Counted from the first letter of the stretch, positions 34,129 to 45,278 are shown. The stretch: 64,000 nt of DNA from Brevibacterium iodinum ATCC 49514 (GCF_900169265.1 NZ_FXYX01000005.1:1-64000); one strand, 5' to 3'. Numbers and translations: made by a program. The notes: generated by a model not told the origin, from the letters alone.

Positions 34129-35985
34129 TCACAGCCAGGAGTCGTCGAGGTCTGTGAATGTCGTCGCCCCGCTCTCCACGAGATCGAACCATGGTACGGT
34201 CTGCGGCAGTTCGTGAGCAAAGAAATACCGCGCCGCGGCGATCTTTCCCCTGAGGAAAGCAGAGTCGCCACGTTCACCGACGGTCGCCTCGGCAGCCATT
34301 CCCTGCTGCAGCCACAGCCACGCCACGACCGTGTGTCCCACTGCTTCCAAATAGGTCCACGCATTGTCGAGGGCCGCCGTTGGATCTCCGCTCGCCCACA
34401 CCGCGGCGGTGACGGATTCGATACGATCGACGGCTGACGTCAGCGCCGCGGTCTCAGCGGACCATTCGGAGCGGTCGGCCGCCTCGGCGAGGGTCTCCCG
34501 CATCTGCTCCAGCAGCACCTGCAGACCTGCCCCGGCTTTCATGATGACCTTACGGCCCAGCAGATCCTTGGCCTGGATGCCGTGCGTGCCCTCGTGAATC
34601 GGGTTGAGCCGATTGTCGCGGTAGAGCTGTTCGACATCGTGATCGCGAGTGTATCCCGCTCCGCCGAGAACCTGAATGGCGTGGTCGTTGGCTTTCAGGC
34701 ACCACACGCTCGGCCAGGTCTTGACGATCGGGGTGAGCACATCGAGCAGCAGTGCCGCACGGTCACGCTCGGCCTCGGAATCAGCAGTTTCGGATTCGTC
34801 GAGCAGACGCGCGGCATAGAGGATGAGCCCGAGCCCGCCCTCGACGTAGCTCTTCGACGACAGAAGCATGCGCCGGACATCGGCGTGCTCCGCGATCGGG
34901 ATCGGCTCACCATCGGATCCCTTCGCACCGTCGGGACGACCCTGGCGGCGGTCGCGGGCATATCGGAGGGCATCGAGGTACCCGTGGTAGCCCAGTCCGA
35001 CCGCGCCTGCTCCGACGCCGATTCGAGCCTCGTTCATCATCTGGAACATACAGGTCAGACCCTTGCCCCGCTCCCCCACGAGGTAGCCTACGGCACCAGG
35101 GGAACCGGCCGGAGTGTGCGTGCCCTCACCGAAGTTGAGCAGAGTGTTCGTCGTTCCGCGCCACCCCATCTTGTGATTGAGCCCGGACAGTACGACATCA
35201 TTGCGTTCACCGAGGCTGCCGTCGTCGTTGACGAGGTACTTCGGAACGAGGAAAAGGCTCAGACCTTTGACACCTGAATGGTCACCCTCGGCACGGGCCA
35301 GGACGAGGTGGACGATGTTCTCCGAGAGTTCGTGATCGCCGCCGGATATCCACATCTTCGTGCCGTGGACGCGGAACGCATCGTCGCCGCCTTGGGGATC
35401 CGGAACCGCTTTCGTCGTGACATCTCCCAGGGAGGAGCCGACCTCGGGTTCGGACAGGCACATGGTGCCGAAGAACCGGCCGTCGAGCTCGGGCACAACG
35501 TACTTCTCGATCTGTTCCTCGGTGCCGTACTCGAGCAGCAGATTGGCGTTGCCCATGGTCAGCATCGGGTAGCTGGCGGTGCCGATATTGGCCGCCTGGA
35601 ACCAGGCGAAGCAGGCCTTTGCGACCGTCTGCGGCAGCTGAATTCCGCCGACGCTCTCATCCATCGTCGCTGACAGCAGGCCGATGCCGGCGAACTGGTC
35701 GAGCGCAGACTTGATCTCAGGAATCAGCGTCACTTCGGTGCCGTCGAACCTCGGTTCATTGAGGTCGGACTTTCGTGCATGGGTCGCGAACCGCTCCTTG
35801 GCAAGCTCCTCGCTGGCTTCGAGCACGGAGTCGAAGACCTCACGCGAATGGTCGGAGAAGCGAGGTCGGTCGCAGAGTTCGTCGACCTTGAGCCAGTCGT
35901 AGAGTTGGAATTCGATGTCCTTGGCGGAGAGGATGGATTCTGTCGCAGTCGTCAAGACGCCATTGCCTTTGCTCTGTTCAGTCAC
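34129..35985 (-). CDS. Acyl-CoA dehydrogenase, large FadE5-like type
   Basis: A 618-residue acyl-CoA dehydrogenase with the extra N- and C-terminal domains of the FadE5/AidB-like class. CLSEPEVGSSLGDVTTKA, KMWISGGDHE, and YRDNRLNPIHEGTHGIQAKDLLGRK with the catalytic glutamate in IHEGTHG are visible. It carries out the first oxidation of fatty acid beta-oxidation. The GTG start at 35985 lies 6 nt after TAGTTT (35992-35997, read leftward), a leaderless arrangement. A TetR-type palindrome covers the promoter just upstream. Confidence 0.9.
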   Translation of the reverse strand: MTEQSKGNGVLTTATESILSAKDIEFQLYDWLKVDELCDRPRFSDHSREVFDSVLEASEELAKERFATHARKSDLNEPRFDGTEVTLIPEIKSALDQFAGIGLLSATMDESVGGIQLPQTVAKACFAWFQAANIGTASYPMLTMGNANLLLEYGTEEQIEKYVVPELDGRFFGTMCLSEPEVGSSLGDVTTKAVPDPQGGDDAFRVHGTKMWISGGDHELSENIVHLVLARAEGDHSGVKGLSLFLVPKYLVNDDGSLGERNDVVLSGLNHKMGWRGTTNTLLNFGEGTHTPAGSPGAVGYLVGERGKGLTCMFQMMNEARIGVGAGAVGLGYHGYLDALRYARDRRQGRPDGAKGSDGEPIPIAEHADVRRMLLSSKSYVEGGLGLILYAARLLDESETADSEAERDRAALLLDVLTPIVKTWPSVWCLKANDHAIQVLGGAGYTRDHDVEQLYRDNRLNPIHEGTHGIQAKDLLGRKVIMKAGAGLQVLLEQMRETLAEAADRSEWSAETAALTSAVDRIESVTAAVWASGDPTAALDNAWTYLEAVGHTVVAWLWLQQGMAAEATVGERGDSAFLRGKIAAARYFFAHELPQTVPWFDLVESGATTFTDLDDSWL

Positions 35986-36000
35986 GAGACCAAACTAGAG

Positions 36001-36016
36001 CTAAACGTTCGTTAAG
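36001..36016. promoter_or_regulatory. TetR-type palindrome at the acyl-CoA dehydrogenase promoter
   Basis: Read leftward, CTTAACGA-ACGTTTAG has near-inverted halves with a perfect AACG/CGTT core. It lies just upstream of the -10 element of the dehydrogenase gene, where a fatty-acid-responsive TetR repressor would act. Confidence 0.45.
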
Positions 36017-36116
36017 TAAAGCGATTCGCCCTCTCACAGTGAAAAGGTTTGGCTATTGATCAGTTGTGAGGTCCGCCAAACGCTCCTCATCTCTGGGTTT
36101 CGGCCCCCGCGAGAGC

Positions 36117-36122
36117 TATAAT
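36117..36122 (+). promoter_or_regulatory. Consensus -10 TATAAT
   Basis: A perfect -10 hexamer, about 38 bp upstream of the small gene at 36160. Transcription should start near 36129. No good -35 is seen. Confidence 0.6.
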
Positions 36123-36159
36123 TCTCTCTAGAATCTGCGTGGGAATGGGGCGAAGGATC

Positions 36160-36387
36160 ATGACCTCAGAAACGCATCGATCATCGAAGTTGGCCGAGAC
36201 GATCGAAAAGATCTCGAACGCGTTCAAGAGCGCCGACATCGGCCAGGGGCAGAAGGTCGGCTACCGAGAGGACAGCTCCGAAGAACGGCTGCAAGCCACG
36301 GCCGAACACGAAGGAGTGAAGCTCTACCGCGATCCCGACGGTTCACATCTCGCTGTCGACGAATCCCACTCGAGTTACGATGACTGA
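36160..36387 (+). CDS. Small hypothetical protein
   Basis: A 75-residue acidic, soluble protein starting MTSETHRSSKLAETIEKIS. I recognise no family. The N-terminal helix (LAETIEKISNAFKSADIGQG) is followed by a charged second half ending in HLAVDESHSSYDD. ATG at 36160 is preceded by GAAGGATC and by a perfect TATAAT promoter. A strong terminator follows, so it forms its own transcription unit, which supports a real gene. Confidence 0.6.
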   Translation: MTSETHRSSKLAETIEKISNAFKSADIGQGQKVGYREDSSEERLQATAEHEGVKLYRDPDGSHLAVDESHSSYDD

Positions 36388-36436
36388 TCTCGATCAGCCT
36401 GAGAGCTGATTCGTCTGCTCGAGAGAACATCAACAG

Positions 36437-36464
36437 CCCGGCACACGGCTATCCGCGTGCCGGG
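36437..36464 (+). terminator. Rho-independent terminator
   Basis: CCCGGCACACGG-CTAT-CCGCGTGCCGGG forms a 12-bp stem with one mismatch and a 4-nt loop, followed by TTTCGCT. It ends the transcript of the small gene at 36160-36387. Confidence 0.8.
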
Positions 36465-36554
36465 TTTCGCTGTGTCCCAGGTAGGATCGCCAGGGCCCTG
36501 ATGCCACGCCGACAAGTCGGCGGAACAACGATGCTGAAATGAAAGGCAGAGCCT

Positions 36555-37865
36555 ATGCCCTCCCCCGCTGCTTCGCCGGCGCAGACGTCTGATTCGAAGC
36601 CGCAGCCATCGGGTTTCCTGCGGATTCTCCGCAATTACCGCTTCCCGCTCTTCATCCTCACAGGGGTGGTCATCGGCGCGATCATCGGCCTCGTCTTCGG
36701 GGAACGTGCCACCGTCATCAAACCGTTCGGCACGCTGTTCATCAACATGATGTTCACTCTCGTCGTGCCGCTCGTGTTCTTCTCCATCGCCTCCGCGGTC
36801 GCGGGAATGTCCTCGGCCGCGCGACTGGGTAAGATCATGGGCAGCATGCTGGGAGTCTTCGCCGTCACCGGCATCATCGCCTCCATCGTCATGGTCGCCG
36901 CGCTGCGCATCTTCAACGCCACCGACGGCGTCCAGGTGGAGATGCATGAGCCGGCAAACGTCGAGGACGTCGGGCCCATCGGCGACCAGCTCGTCCAGAC
37001 CGTCGTCGTCGACGACTTCTCGAAGATCCTCTCCGCCGAGCACATGCTCGCACTCATCGTCTTCGCCGTCATCGTCGGCTTCGCCACCAGCAGGATCGGC
37101 GACGCGGGCAAGCCGTTCGCCCAGTTCCTCAACTCCGGCACCGAGGTGTTCCTCAAGTTCACCTCGATCGTGATGTACTACGCCCCGATCGGCCTCGGTG
37201 CCTACTTCGCCGCTCTCATCGGTGACCTCGGCTCCCAGCTCGTCGGGGACTATGTTCGCGCTTTCCTCGTCTACTACCCGGTGGCGATCGCCTACTTCAT
37301 CCTCGCCTTCACGTTCTACTCCTTCCTCGCCGGTGGCCGCCGAGGGGTCTCTCGGTTCTGGGGCAATATCCTCGAGCCCACGGCGATCTCCTTGGGTACG
37401 TCGTCCTCGGTGGCGGCGATCCCGGCGAACCTGCGTGCGGGAGAGAAGATCGGAGTTCCAAGGGACATCAGGGAGACCATCGTGCCGATCGGGGCCACGA
37501 TCCACATGGAAGGCTCGAGCCTGTCTGCGATCCTTAAGATCGCCTTCCTCTTCGCGGTCTTCCAGCGGGACTTCTTCACCTTCGAGAACATCCTCATCGC
37601 CATCGCCGTGGCACTTCTGGCCGGAATGGTCATGGCAGGCATCCCATCCGGCGGCTTCATCGGTGAGCTCATGATCATCACCCTCTACGGCTTCCCTGCG
37701 GCAGCACTGCCGATCATCCAGATCATCGGGACTGTCATCGATCCTCCTGCCACCACGGTCAATGCAGTCGGCGATCAGACGAGTTCGATGTTGGTCGCCC
37801 GCATCCTCGACGGAAAGGACTGGATGGACAAGGCCGAAGAGGATGATCACGATTCGGTTCCGTAA
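36555..37865 (+). CDS. Dicarboxylate/amino acid:cation symporter (DAACS, GltP-like)
   Basis: A 436-residue carrier of the glutamate/C4-dicarboxylate symporter family. The serine-rich GTSSSVAAIPANL re-entrant loop, GVPRDIRETIVPIGATIHMEGSS and DPPATTVNAVGDQTSS at the transport site are all present. It imports glutamate, aspartate or a C4-dicarboxylate with H+ or Na+. ATG at 36555 has GAAAGGCAGAG upstream. It stands alone between two hairpins. Confidence 0.92.
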   Translation: MPSPAASPAQTSDSKPQPSGFLRILRNYRFPLFILTGVVIGAIIGLVFGERATVIKPFGTLFINMMFTLVVPLVFFSIASAVAGMSSAARLGKIMGSMLGVFAVTGIIASIVMVAALRIFNATDGVQVEMHEPANVEDVGPIGDQLVQTVVVDDFSKILSAEHMLALIVFAVIVGFATSRIGDAGKPFAQFLNSGTEVFLKFTSIVMYYAPIGLGAYFAALIGDLGSQLVGDYVRAFLVYYPVAIAYFILAFTFYSFLAGGRRGVSRFWGNILEPTAISLGTSSSVAAIPANLRAGEKIGVPRDIRETIVPIGATIHMEGSSLSAILKIAFLFAVFQRDFFTFENILIAIAVALLAGMVMAGIPSGGFIGELMIITLYGFPAAALPIIQIIGTVIDPPATTVNAVGDQTSSMLVARILDGKDWMDKAEEDDHDSVP

Positions 37866-37871
37866 GCTCAG

Positions 37872-37904
37872 TGAATCTGTCACACTCCCGAGTTCGCAGA
37901 TTCA
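37872..37904. terminator. Weak hairpin downstream of the symporter
   Basis: TGAATCTG (37872-37879) and CAGATTCA (37897-37904) are exact reverse complements with a 17-nt loop, 7 bp after the stop codon. No T run follows, so termination is only a guess. Confidence 0.4.
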
Positions 37905-38076
37905 GACGAGGCTCCTTCTGGCCGAATGTCTCGGAGATGTCATAGGAACGCAATAGAACCTCCGTATTTGCGACTCGGCATCTCAGCTTCTGTTCAGATT
38001 CGGGCAAAAGGCTCTCACCTGGGCTGACGATACTCGATTCCAGCAATGTTCCCGATCTGGAAGAGGAGAAGTCACC

Positions 38077-38517
38077 ATGCCCGCCTTCATCAGCACTCAC
38101 GCCGCAAAGTGGGGCGTCGCCGCATTAGCCGGCCTCGCTTCCCTGGGCCTCGCGGTCGGTCCGGCAGCCGCCTCCGCCGATTCCGCGCCCGCATCCAGTG
38201 CCGCCCAGGCACCCCAGAGTTCGGGACACCCGAAGGGCGCTGTCAAGTACGCGGACAGACTGATCACTGCCTACGGCATCGGTGATGCCGTGGTCGTGGA
38301 TCAGCTCGCCACGAAGAACGTCGTCGCTGCCCTCGCCGAGCACAACGACGGGCACGCCAAACGTTGGCATCGCACGTCAGCCGATTCCGGCAAGGGATAC
38401 ACCTGGGTGTCGTACACGAACCTGGACACACATGAGGTCATGAATCTGACAGTGAGAAACGCGATCGCCACGGACAAAGGCCGCGATGCCGTTCGCGAGG
38501 TCGAGTTCGTCGGCTGA
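38077..38517 (+). CDS. Secreted hypothetical protein
   Basis: A 146-residue protein with a clear signal peptide: HAAKWG, a hydrophobic core AALAGLASLGLAVG and an AAASA-DS cleavage site near residue 34. The mature part of about 110 residues has an Ala/Ser/Pro-rich start and a compact domain ending in VREVEFVG, without cysteines. I recognise no family. ATG at 38077 follows GAGGAGAAGTCACC, an excellent ribosome site. Confidence 0.75.
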   Translation: MPAFISTHAAKWGVAALAGLASLGLAVGPAAASADSAPASSAAQAPQSSGHPKGAVKYADRLITAYGIGDAVVVDQLATKNVVAALAEHNDGHAKRWHRTSADSGKGYTWVSYTNLDTHEVMNLTVRNAIATDKGRDAVREVEFVG

Positions 38518-38561
38518 GGACGACCCGTTGACATCCCGTTGACCAGATTTTGGTCGGCGTC

Positions 38562-38592
38562 TTGTCATCAGGACTGACCAGCTCGGTAGACT
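38562..38592 (+). promoter_or_regulatory. Promoter of the D-cysteine desulfhydrase gene
   Basis: TTGTCA (38562-38567) and TAGACT (38587-38592) with a 19-bp spacer. The -10 lies 8 nt before the ATG at 38601, indicating a leaderless mRNA. Confidence 0.5.
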
Positions 38593-38600
38593 CGGGAACC

Positions 38601-39623
38601 ATGGTCGCCCTGAATGAAGTCCCACGCCGCCGCTACACCGCGGGGCAGACGCCTCTCCAACATCTGCGGCGCCTGTCAGCCGAGCTCGGAGGACCGCAGA
38701 TCTGGATCAAACGCGATGACCAGCTGGGGCTGACTCAGGGCGGGAATAAGACGCGCAAGCTCGAGTTCCTCATCGCCGACGCCCAGAATCAGGGCGCGGA
38801 CACGCTCATCACCGTCGGCGGGGTGCAGTCCAACCACTGTCGGCTGACCTTGTCGGCTGCCCGCGCCGAGGGCCTCGACTGTCACCTGATCGTCGAAGAG
38901 GATCTCGGGCCCGACGGCACCTCCCTCGGCCCGGCCGGGTCGAACCCGCCGGAGTACACGGGAAACTTCCTGCTCTTCGATCTTCTCGACGCGGATTCGG
39001 TCACGGTGCTCGGCCACGGGGCCGACCTCCTCGGCGAGGCTGAGGTTCTGGCTGAGAAGCTGCGCGGCGAGGGCAGGAAGCCTTACGTCATCCCGGTGGG
39101 CGGGTCGAATCCGATCGGTGCGCTCGGCTACGTCGACTGTGCCGTTGAGATGCTCGACCAATTCGCCGAGGCGGGGCTGGATTCGCCCACGATCGTCACG
39201 CCCAGCGGTTCGGCCGGAATGCAGGCCGGACTCGTCGTCGGCCTCCACAGTGCAGGAAGCGATGTATCGGTCATCGGCATCAACGTCAGCCGGGCACAGG
39301 CGGAGCAGGAACCGAAGATCGTCGACCTCGTCGATTCCACGGCGCACTTCCTCGATCTGCCCCCGGTCCCTCGCGCAGCCACAGTGGGACTCGGTGATTA
39401 TGTCGGGACGGGATACGCTCTGCCGACTCCCGGGATGGTCGAGGCTGTGCGTCTCTTCGCCCGCACCGAGGGCATCGTCCTCGACCCGGTGTATACCGGC
39501 AAGACAGCCGCCGGACTCATCGACCTCATCAGATCCGGCCGCTTCTCCTCCGAGGAGGAGGTCATCTTCATCCACTCCGGCGGAGTCCCCGGACTCTACG
39601 CCCGCGCCCAGGCGTTTGCCTGA
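38601..39623 (+). CDS. D-cysteine desulfhydrase/ACC deaminase family PLP enzyme
   Basis: A 340-residue fold-II PLP enzyme. The cofactor lysine K50 lies in LTQGGNKTRKLEFL, with WIKRDDQLG before it and TVGGVQSNHCRLTLSAAR and PVGGSNPIGALGYV after it, typical of DcyD. Such enzymes split D-cysteine to pyruvate, sulfide and ammonia, or act on related D-amino acids. Some relatives are ACC deaminases. ATG at 38601 is chosen from the leaderless promoter. An RraA-like gene follows 38 bp later and is probably co-transcribed. Confidence 0.85.
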   Translation: MVALNEVPRRRYTAGQTPLQHLRRLSAELGGPQIWIKRDDQLGLTQGGNKTRKLEFLIADAQNQGADTLITVGGVQSNHCRLTLSAARAEGLDCHLIVEEDLGPDGTSLGPAGSNPPEYTGNFLLFDLLDADSVTVLGHGADLLGEAEVLAEKLRGEGRKPYVIPVGGSNPIGALGYVDCAVEMLDQFAEAGLDSPTIVTPSGSAGMQAGLVVGLHSAGSDVSVIGINVSRAQAEQEPKIVDLVDSTAHFLDLPPVPRAATVGLGDYVGTGYALPTPGMVEAVRLFARTEGIVLDPVYTGKTAAGLIDLIRSGRFSSEEEVIFIHSGGVPGLYARAQAFA

Positions 39624-39661
39624 GCACCACTCAGCTCCCACCACCGACGGAAGGCACACAG

Positions 39662-40129
39662 ATGACAGTTTCGACAGCAGACCTGTGGGACGAACGCGGC
39701 GACGAGCTCTATTCGATCGCCCTGAACTTCGGCGATTTCGGAGCTAAAACGTCATTCTCCGGACCGGCCCGCACCATTCGCTGCTACCAGGACAACGGAC
39801 TGGTCAAGCAGACCCTCAACCAGCCGGGCGACGGCGCCGTGCTCGTCATCGACGGTGACGGATCGATCGCCACCGCCCTCATGGGTGACATGATCGCCGA
39901 GGCGGGGGTCCGAAACGGCTGGAACGGCGTCGTCATCAACGGTGCAGTCCGCGACCGTGAGGCACTGGCCGAGATGGAGTTCGGGATCAAGGCTCTGGCC
40001 AGCAACCCGCGCAAGAGCGCGAAGGACGGTGCCGGTGAGATCGACGTGACCGTGGAGATCGGCGGCGCGACGATCCGCCCGGGAGCGATGGTCTTCGCCG
40101 ATGCCGACGGCGTCGCCGTCGAGAAGTAG
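39662..40129 (+). CDS. rraA: RraA-like protein
   Basis: A 155-residue RraA-fold protein. TADLWDERGDELY at the N-terminus, GDMIAEAGVRNGWNGVVINGAVRD with the conserved Arg and Asp, and the ending PGAMVFADADGVAVEK match the family. Members either inhibit RNase E or act as 4-hydroxy-4-methyl-2-oxoglutarate/oxaloacetate aldolases; in actinobacteria the second is as likely. GGAAGG lies before the ATG. It follows the D-cysteine desulfhydrase gene, a pairing that would put pyruvate-type products next to an oxo-acid enzyme. Confidence 0.9.
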   Translation: MTVSTADLWDERGDELYSIALNFGDFGAKTSFSGPARTIRCYQDNGLVKQTLNQPGDGAVLVIDGDGSIATALMGDMIAEAGVRNGWNGVVINGAVRDREALAEMEFGIKALASNPRKSAKDGAGEIDVTVEIGGATIRPGAMVFADADGVAVEK

Positions 40130-40141
40130 GGCGGCAGAGAC

Positions 40142-40651
40142 TCACCGGTGAATGGTGTCGAAGCTCTGTTCGGCTGAGTCCCAGATGTCGGCAACATCGA
40201 TCTGGCCATCGGCGGTGAGCTCTTCGACAGTCGACCGGTCGTAGAGGTACGCCCACTCCCCTGCCGACACGACTCCGGTGACCACGAGGATGTCATAGTC
40301 GAAACCCGCCCGTGACGTCGCCTGGACGATGTACGCCGTGGCTTCCAAGTCTTTGACTCTGTCCTCGGTCGAGTCGAAGTGGACATGAAGGCGTTCGGGT
40401 TCGGTCTCCTGGTTGAAGTCGGGGTTCGTCTCGGATTCGAGACTCACCTCGACGCTGTCCAAGGACTGCGCTACATAGTCCGAGAACTCGGCGGGGGAAT
40501 CGAAGCCCTGCTCCACGACTTCCAGAGTCGCCGTCGGCGTCGTTTCGGGTTCCGACGACGAGCCGGAATCGGAGCCGCAGCCGCTGAGGGCGATGAGTGC
40601 GGCGGACAGGAGCCCGGCGAGAGCAGGGGCGGACTTCGATTCGAACCTCAT
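40142..40651 (-). CDS. Putative lipoprotein
   Basis: A 169-residue protein with a lipoprotein signal (LLSAALIALSGCGSDSG, lipobox LSGC near residue 25) and a Ser/Pro/Thr linker. The folded part of about 120 residues has no family I recognise. It starts at ATG 40651, 6 nt after TAGGCT (40658-40663, read leftward), a leaderless arrangement. It converges on the RraA gene with 12 bp between them. Confidence 0.75.
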   Translation of the reverse strand: MRFESKSAPALAGLLSAALIALSGCGSDSGSSSEPETTPTATLEVVEQGFDSPAEFSDYVAQSLDSVEVSLESETNPDFNQETEPERLHVHFDSTEDRVKDLEATAYIVQATSRAGFDYDILVVTGVVSAGEWAYLYDRSTVEELTADGQIDVADIWDSAEQSFDTIHR

Positions 40652-40767
40652 GGCATCAGCCTATCGGCGGTCGCGTGCTGGTACCGCATCGCCTCGATTG
40701 CATAGAGCGTGGTGCTCCGGTCGGTTTCGGATCACCTTGGCGCGGAGCGGAAATAGATCCATCACCT

Positions 40768-40802
40768 ATCTAATTGAACTTTAAACTAGATTGATCTACA
40801 CT
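40768..40802 (+). promoter_or_regulatory. Promoter and 24-bp palindromic operator of the VOC gene
   Basis: TTGAAC (40775-40780) and TACACT (40797-40802), 16 bp apart, form a promoter. An imperfect 24-bp palindrome at 40768-40791 (ATCTA...TAGAT ends, 9 of 12 arm positions matching) covers the -35 and spacer. This AT-rich layout is typical of MarR-family operators in front of dioxygenase or glyoxalase genes. Confidence 0.5.
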
Positions 40803-40835
40803 GATACCAACAGCCGATCCGTTCAGGAGAACAGC

Positions 40836-41795
40836 ATGACCACCACCCCCAACCAGGCACCGACCTCCACCGACCGGCAGACTCCCGCCGTCGATGAGAA
40901 GCGACTCAGTGCCGCCACCGGAATGGACGCCGTGACTCTGCGCGTCGGCGATCTCGAGAAGATGTCGAACTACTACTCGAACGCCCTCGCAATGGGGCCC
41001 CTCGAGGAGACCTCCCGCGACGGCGAGGTCCACCGCGTGCTCGGTCGCGGTACCACCCCCCTGGTCAAACTCGTGGCTACCCCCGGCCTGCCCGGCGTCG
41101 ACCCCAAGCAGGCCGGGCTCTTCCATACCGCGTTCCTGTTCGACACCAAGGAAGCCCTGGCAGCCACGGTCGCCCACGCCGCGCAGAACACCAACAGCAC
41201 CTTCGTCGGCTCCAGCGATCACCTGGTCAGCCAGGCCTTCTACTTCACCGACCCCGAAGGCAACGGCATCGAGCTCTACATCGACCGAGCCCGCTCGGAA
41301 TGGACTCACTCACTTGACGGTGAGGTCCAGATGGATACGCTCTACCTCGATCCGAACCGCTTCCTCGAGCGCCACCTCAACCAGGACGTCCTCGCGAACA
41401 CTGCCGCCGAGCCCGGCATCGTCGGCCACGTCCACCTGCAGGTCGGCAACATCCCGCGGGCTCGCGAGTTCTACGTCGACGCCCTCGGCTTCGAACCGTC
41501 ACTGTCGTCGATGCCCGGAGTCCTCTTCGCTGCGGCCGGCGGATACCACCACCACGTGGCCATGAACACCTGGAACAGCCGCGGTGCCGGCCCCCGGGCG
41601 GCCAGCCTCGGTCTCGGGGATGTGGCGATCACCGTTCCCGGCCGCGAGGATCTCGATGCACTGGTCGCGCGTCTGCGTGCGCACAGCCTCGATTTCGCTG
41701 ATGACGGACGTTCGGTGCGAGTCGTCGACCCGTGGGGCACGCAGGTCACTCTGGCCACCGGAACCAGCTCCATCGACGAGACGCTGGCGCGCTGA
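40836..41795 (+). CDS. VOC family protein, CatE-like ring-cleavage dioxygenase/glyoxalase
   Basis: A 319-residue protein with two vicinal-oxygen-chelate units (about residues 28-150 and 190-310). The first has VTLRVGDLEKMSNYYSNAL and ending DPEGNGIELYID; the second has GHVHLQVGNIPRAREFYVDALGF and FAAAGGYHHHVAMNTW. The histidines of GLFHTAF, GHVHL and the glutamate of IELY could hold a metal. It resembles catechol-2,3-dioxygenase CatE of Bacillus, but a thiol-conjugate glyoxalase is also possible. AGGAGAACAGC precedes the ATG. No MarR gene is adjacent. Confidence 0.8.
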   Translation: MTTTPNQAPTSTDRQTPAVDEKRLSAATGMDAVTLRVGDLEKMSNYYSNALAMGPLEETSRDGEVHRVLGRGTTPLVKLVATPGLPGVDPKQAGLFHTAFLFDTKEALAATVAHAAQNTNSTFVGSSDHLVSQAFYFTDPEGNGIELYIDRARSEWTHSLDGEVQMDTLYLDPNRFLERHLNQDVLANTAAEPGIVGHVHLQVGNIPRAREFYVDALGFEPSLSSMPGVLFAAAGGYHHHVAMNTWNSRGAGPRAASLGLGDVAITVPGREDLDALVARLRAHSLDFADDGRSVRVVDPWGTQVTLATGTSSIDETLAR

Positions 41796-41887
41796 CACTC
41801 CGCCGGTGCGAATAGCTCCACCGGTCAGAACACGCTGAGGCGGGTGGTGCTCAACGGCATCACCCGCCTCAGTCGTCTCCGCCGAGA

Positions 41888-44035
<2,148 letters not shown>

Positions 44036-44039
44036 AGTC

Positions 44040-44058
44040 TATACCCCTCGGGGGTATA
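44040..44058. promoter_or_regulatory. CsoR-type copper operator
   Basis: TATACCCC-TCG-GGGGTATA is a perfect 8-3-8 inverted repeat, the pattern of CsoR binding sites (TACCCC...GGGGTA). It overlaps the -10 of the copper ATPase gene. No csoR gene lies in this window. Confidence 0.75.
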
Positions 44059-44174
44059 AATCAATGGTGATGCCCCTCACATGCAATCGCCTGCAACCCT
44101 GGCTCTCACGTCGCAAACGCTCTAGCGTCGAAGAACACCGAATGGCACGGATACGCCCCACGAAAGGACTCATC

Positions 44175-45237
44175 ATGAGGGCAGCACGATTCCACGCTCG
44201 CAAAGACATCCGAATCGAAGACATCCCAGAACCCGAACTGCGGCCAGGCACAGTCGCCATCGACGTCGCCTGGTGCGGGATCTGCGGAACCGATCTCCAC
44301 GAATATCTGGAGGGGGCCGATCTTCGTCCCACCGGCGGGCCACCCGCATCCGATCTCCGGCGAATCAGCCCCAGTGACCATGGGGCACGAGTTCTCCGGC
44401 ACGATCACCCACCTCGGCGAAGGCGTCACCGACCTGAACGTCGGCCAGAACGTCGTCGTCGAGCCCAACATCATTGCCGAAGACGTCGACACCGGCCCCG
44501 GCCAGAGCTATCAGCTGTCGAAGGACATGAACTTCATCGGCCTCGGCGGCCATGGCGGCGGACTGTCGGAGAAGATCGTCGTGCAGCGTCGCTGGGTGCA
44601 CCCGATCGGCGATATTCCGCTCGATCAGGCTGCGTTGATCGAACCATTGTCAGTCGCCCACCATGCAGTCGTTCGCTCGGACGCCACATCCGGCCAGACC
44701 GCCATCGTCGGCGGCGCAGGACCCATCGGCCTCCTCACTGCCGCCGTCCTCAAAGCCAAAGGACTGACCGTCTACATCTCCGAGCTCTCCGAGGCGCGCA
44801 AGCAGATGGCACTCTCAACAGGCGTCGCCGACGAGGTCTTCGACCCGCGTGAGTCCGACGTCGCCGAAACCGTCCGCGAGTGCACGGGCGGACGTGGAGC
44901 CGACGTGGGATTCGAATGCTCGTCCGTCCCCGCGGTTCTGGACATGCTCCTCGACGCCGTCCGTCCCGGCGGAGTCATCGTCAACGTGTCCATCTGGGGG
45001 CACAAGCCCGAGGTCGATATGCCGAAGCTGGTCCCCAAGGAGATCGACCTGCGTGGAACCATCGGCTACTCCGGCGACCACCCGGAGACGATCAGACTGG
45101 CCGCCGGCGGCACCATCCATCTCTCAGCTTTCATCACCGCACGCATCGGCCGGGACGAGCTCATCACGGGCGGCTTCGACGAACTCATCAGCAACAACGA
45201 GCACCACGTGAAGATCATCGTCGACCCACACGCCTGA
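44175..45237 (+). pseudogene. Zinc-dependent 2,3-butanediol/alcohol dehydrogenase, frameshifted
   Basis: The start MRAARFHARKDIRIEDIPEP with WCGICGTDLHEYLEG (catalytic zinc Cys) is in one frame from ATG 44175, which has AAAGGACTCATC upstream. The rest (PIFVPPAGHPHPISGES, then TMGHEFSGTITHLGEGV to the end) is in another frame. One extra G in the run 44312-44316 explains the shift. With the correction the protein would be 353 residues, normal for butanediol dehydrogenases, with VGGAGPIGLL as cofactor motif. All other parts are intact, so the break is recent or a sequencing error. Confidence 0.85.
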
Positions 45238-45278
45238 GCCACCAGGAACCTCCTCGATACCCTCTAAACGAGCACTAC

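Noticed and set aside
36375-37883. 502-residue open frame antisense to the symporter
   Set aside because: It is a Asp/Glu/Arg/His-rich mirror of hydrophobic codons and runs across the terminator at 36437-36464.
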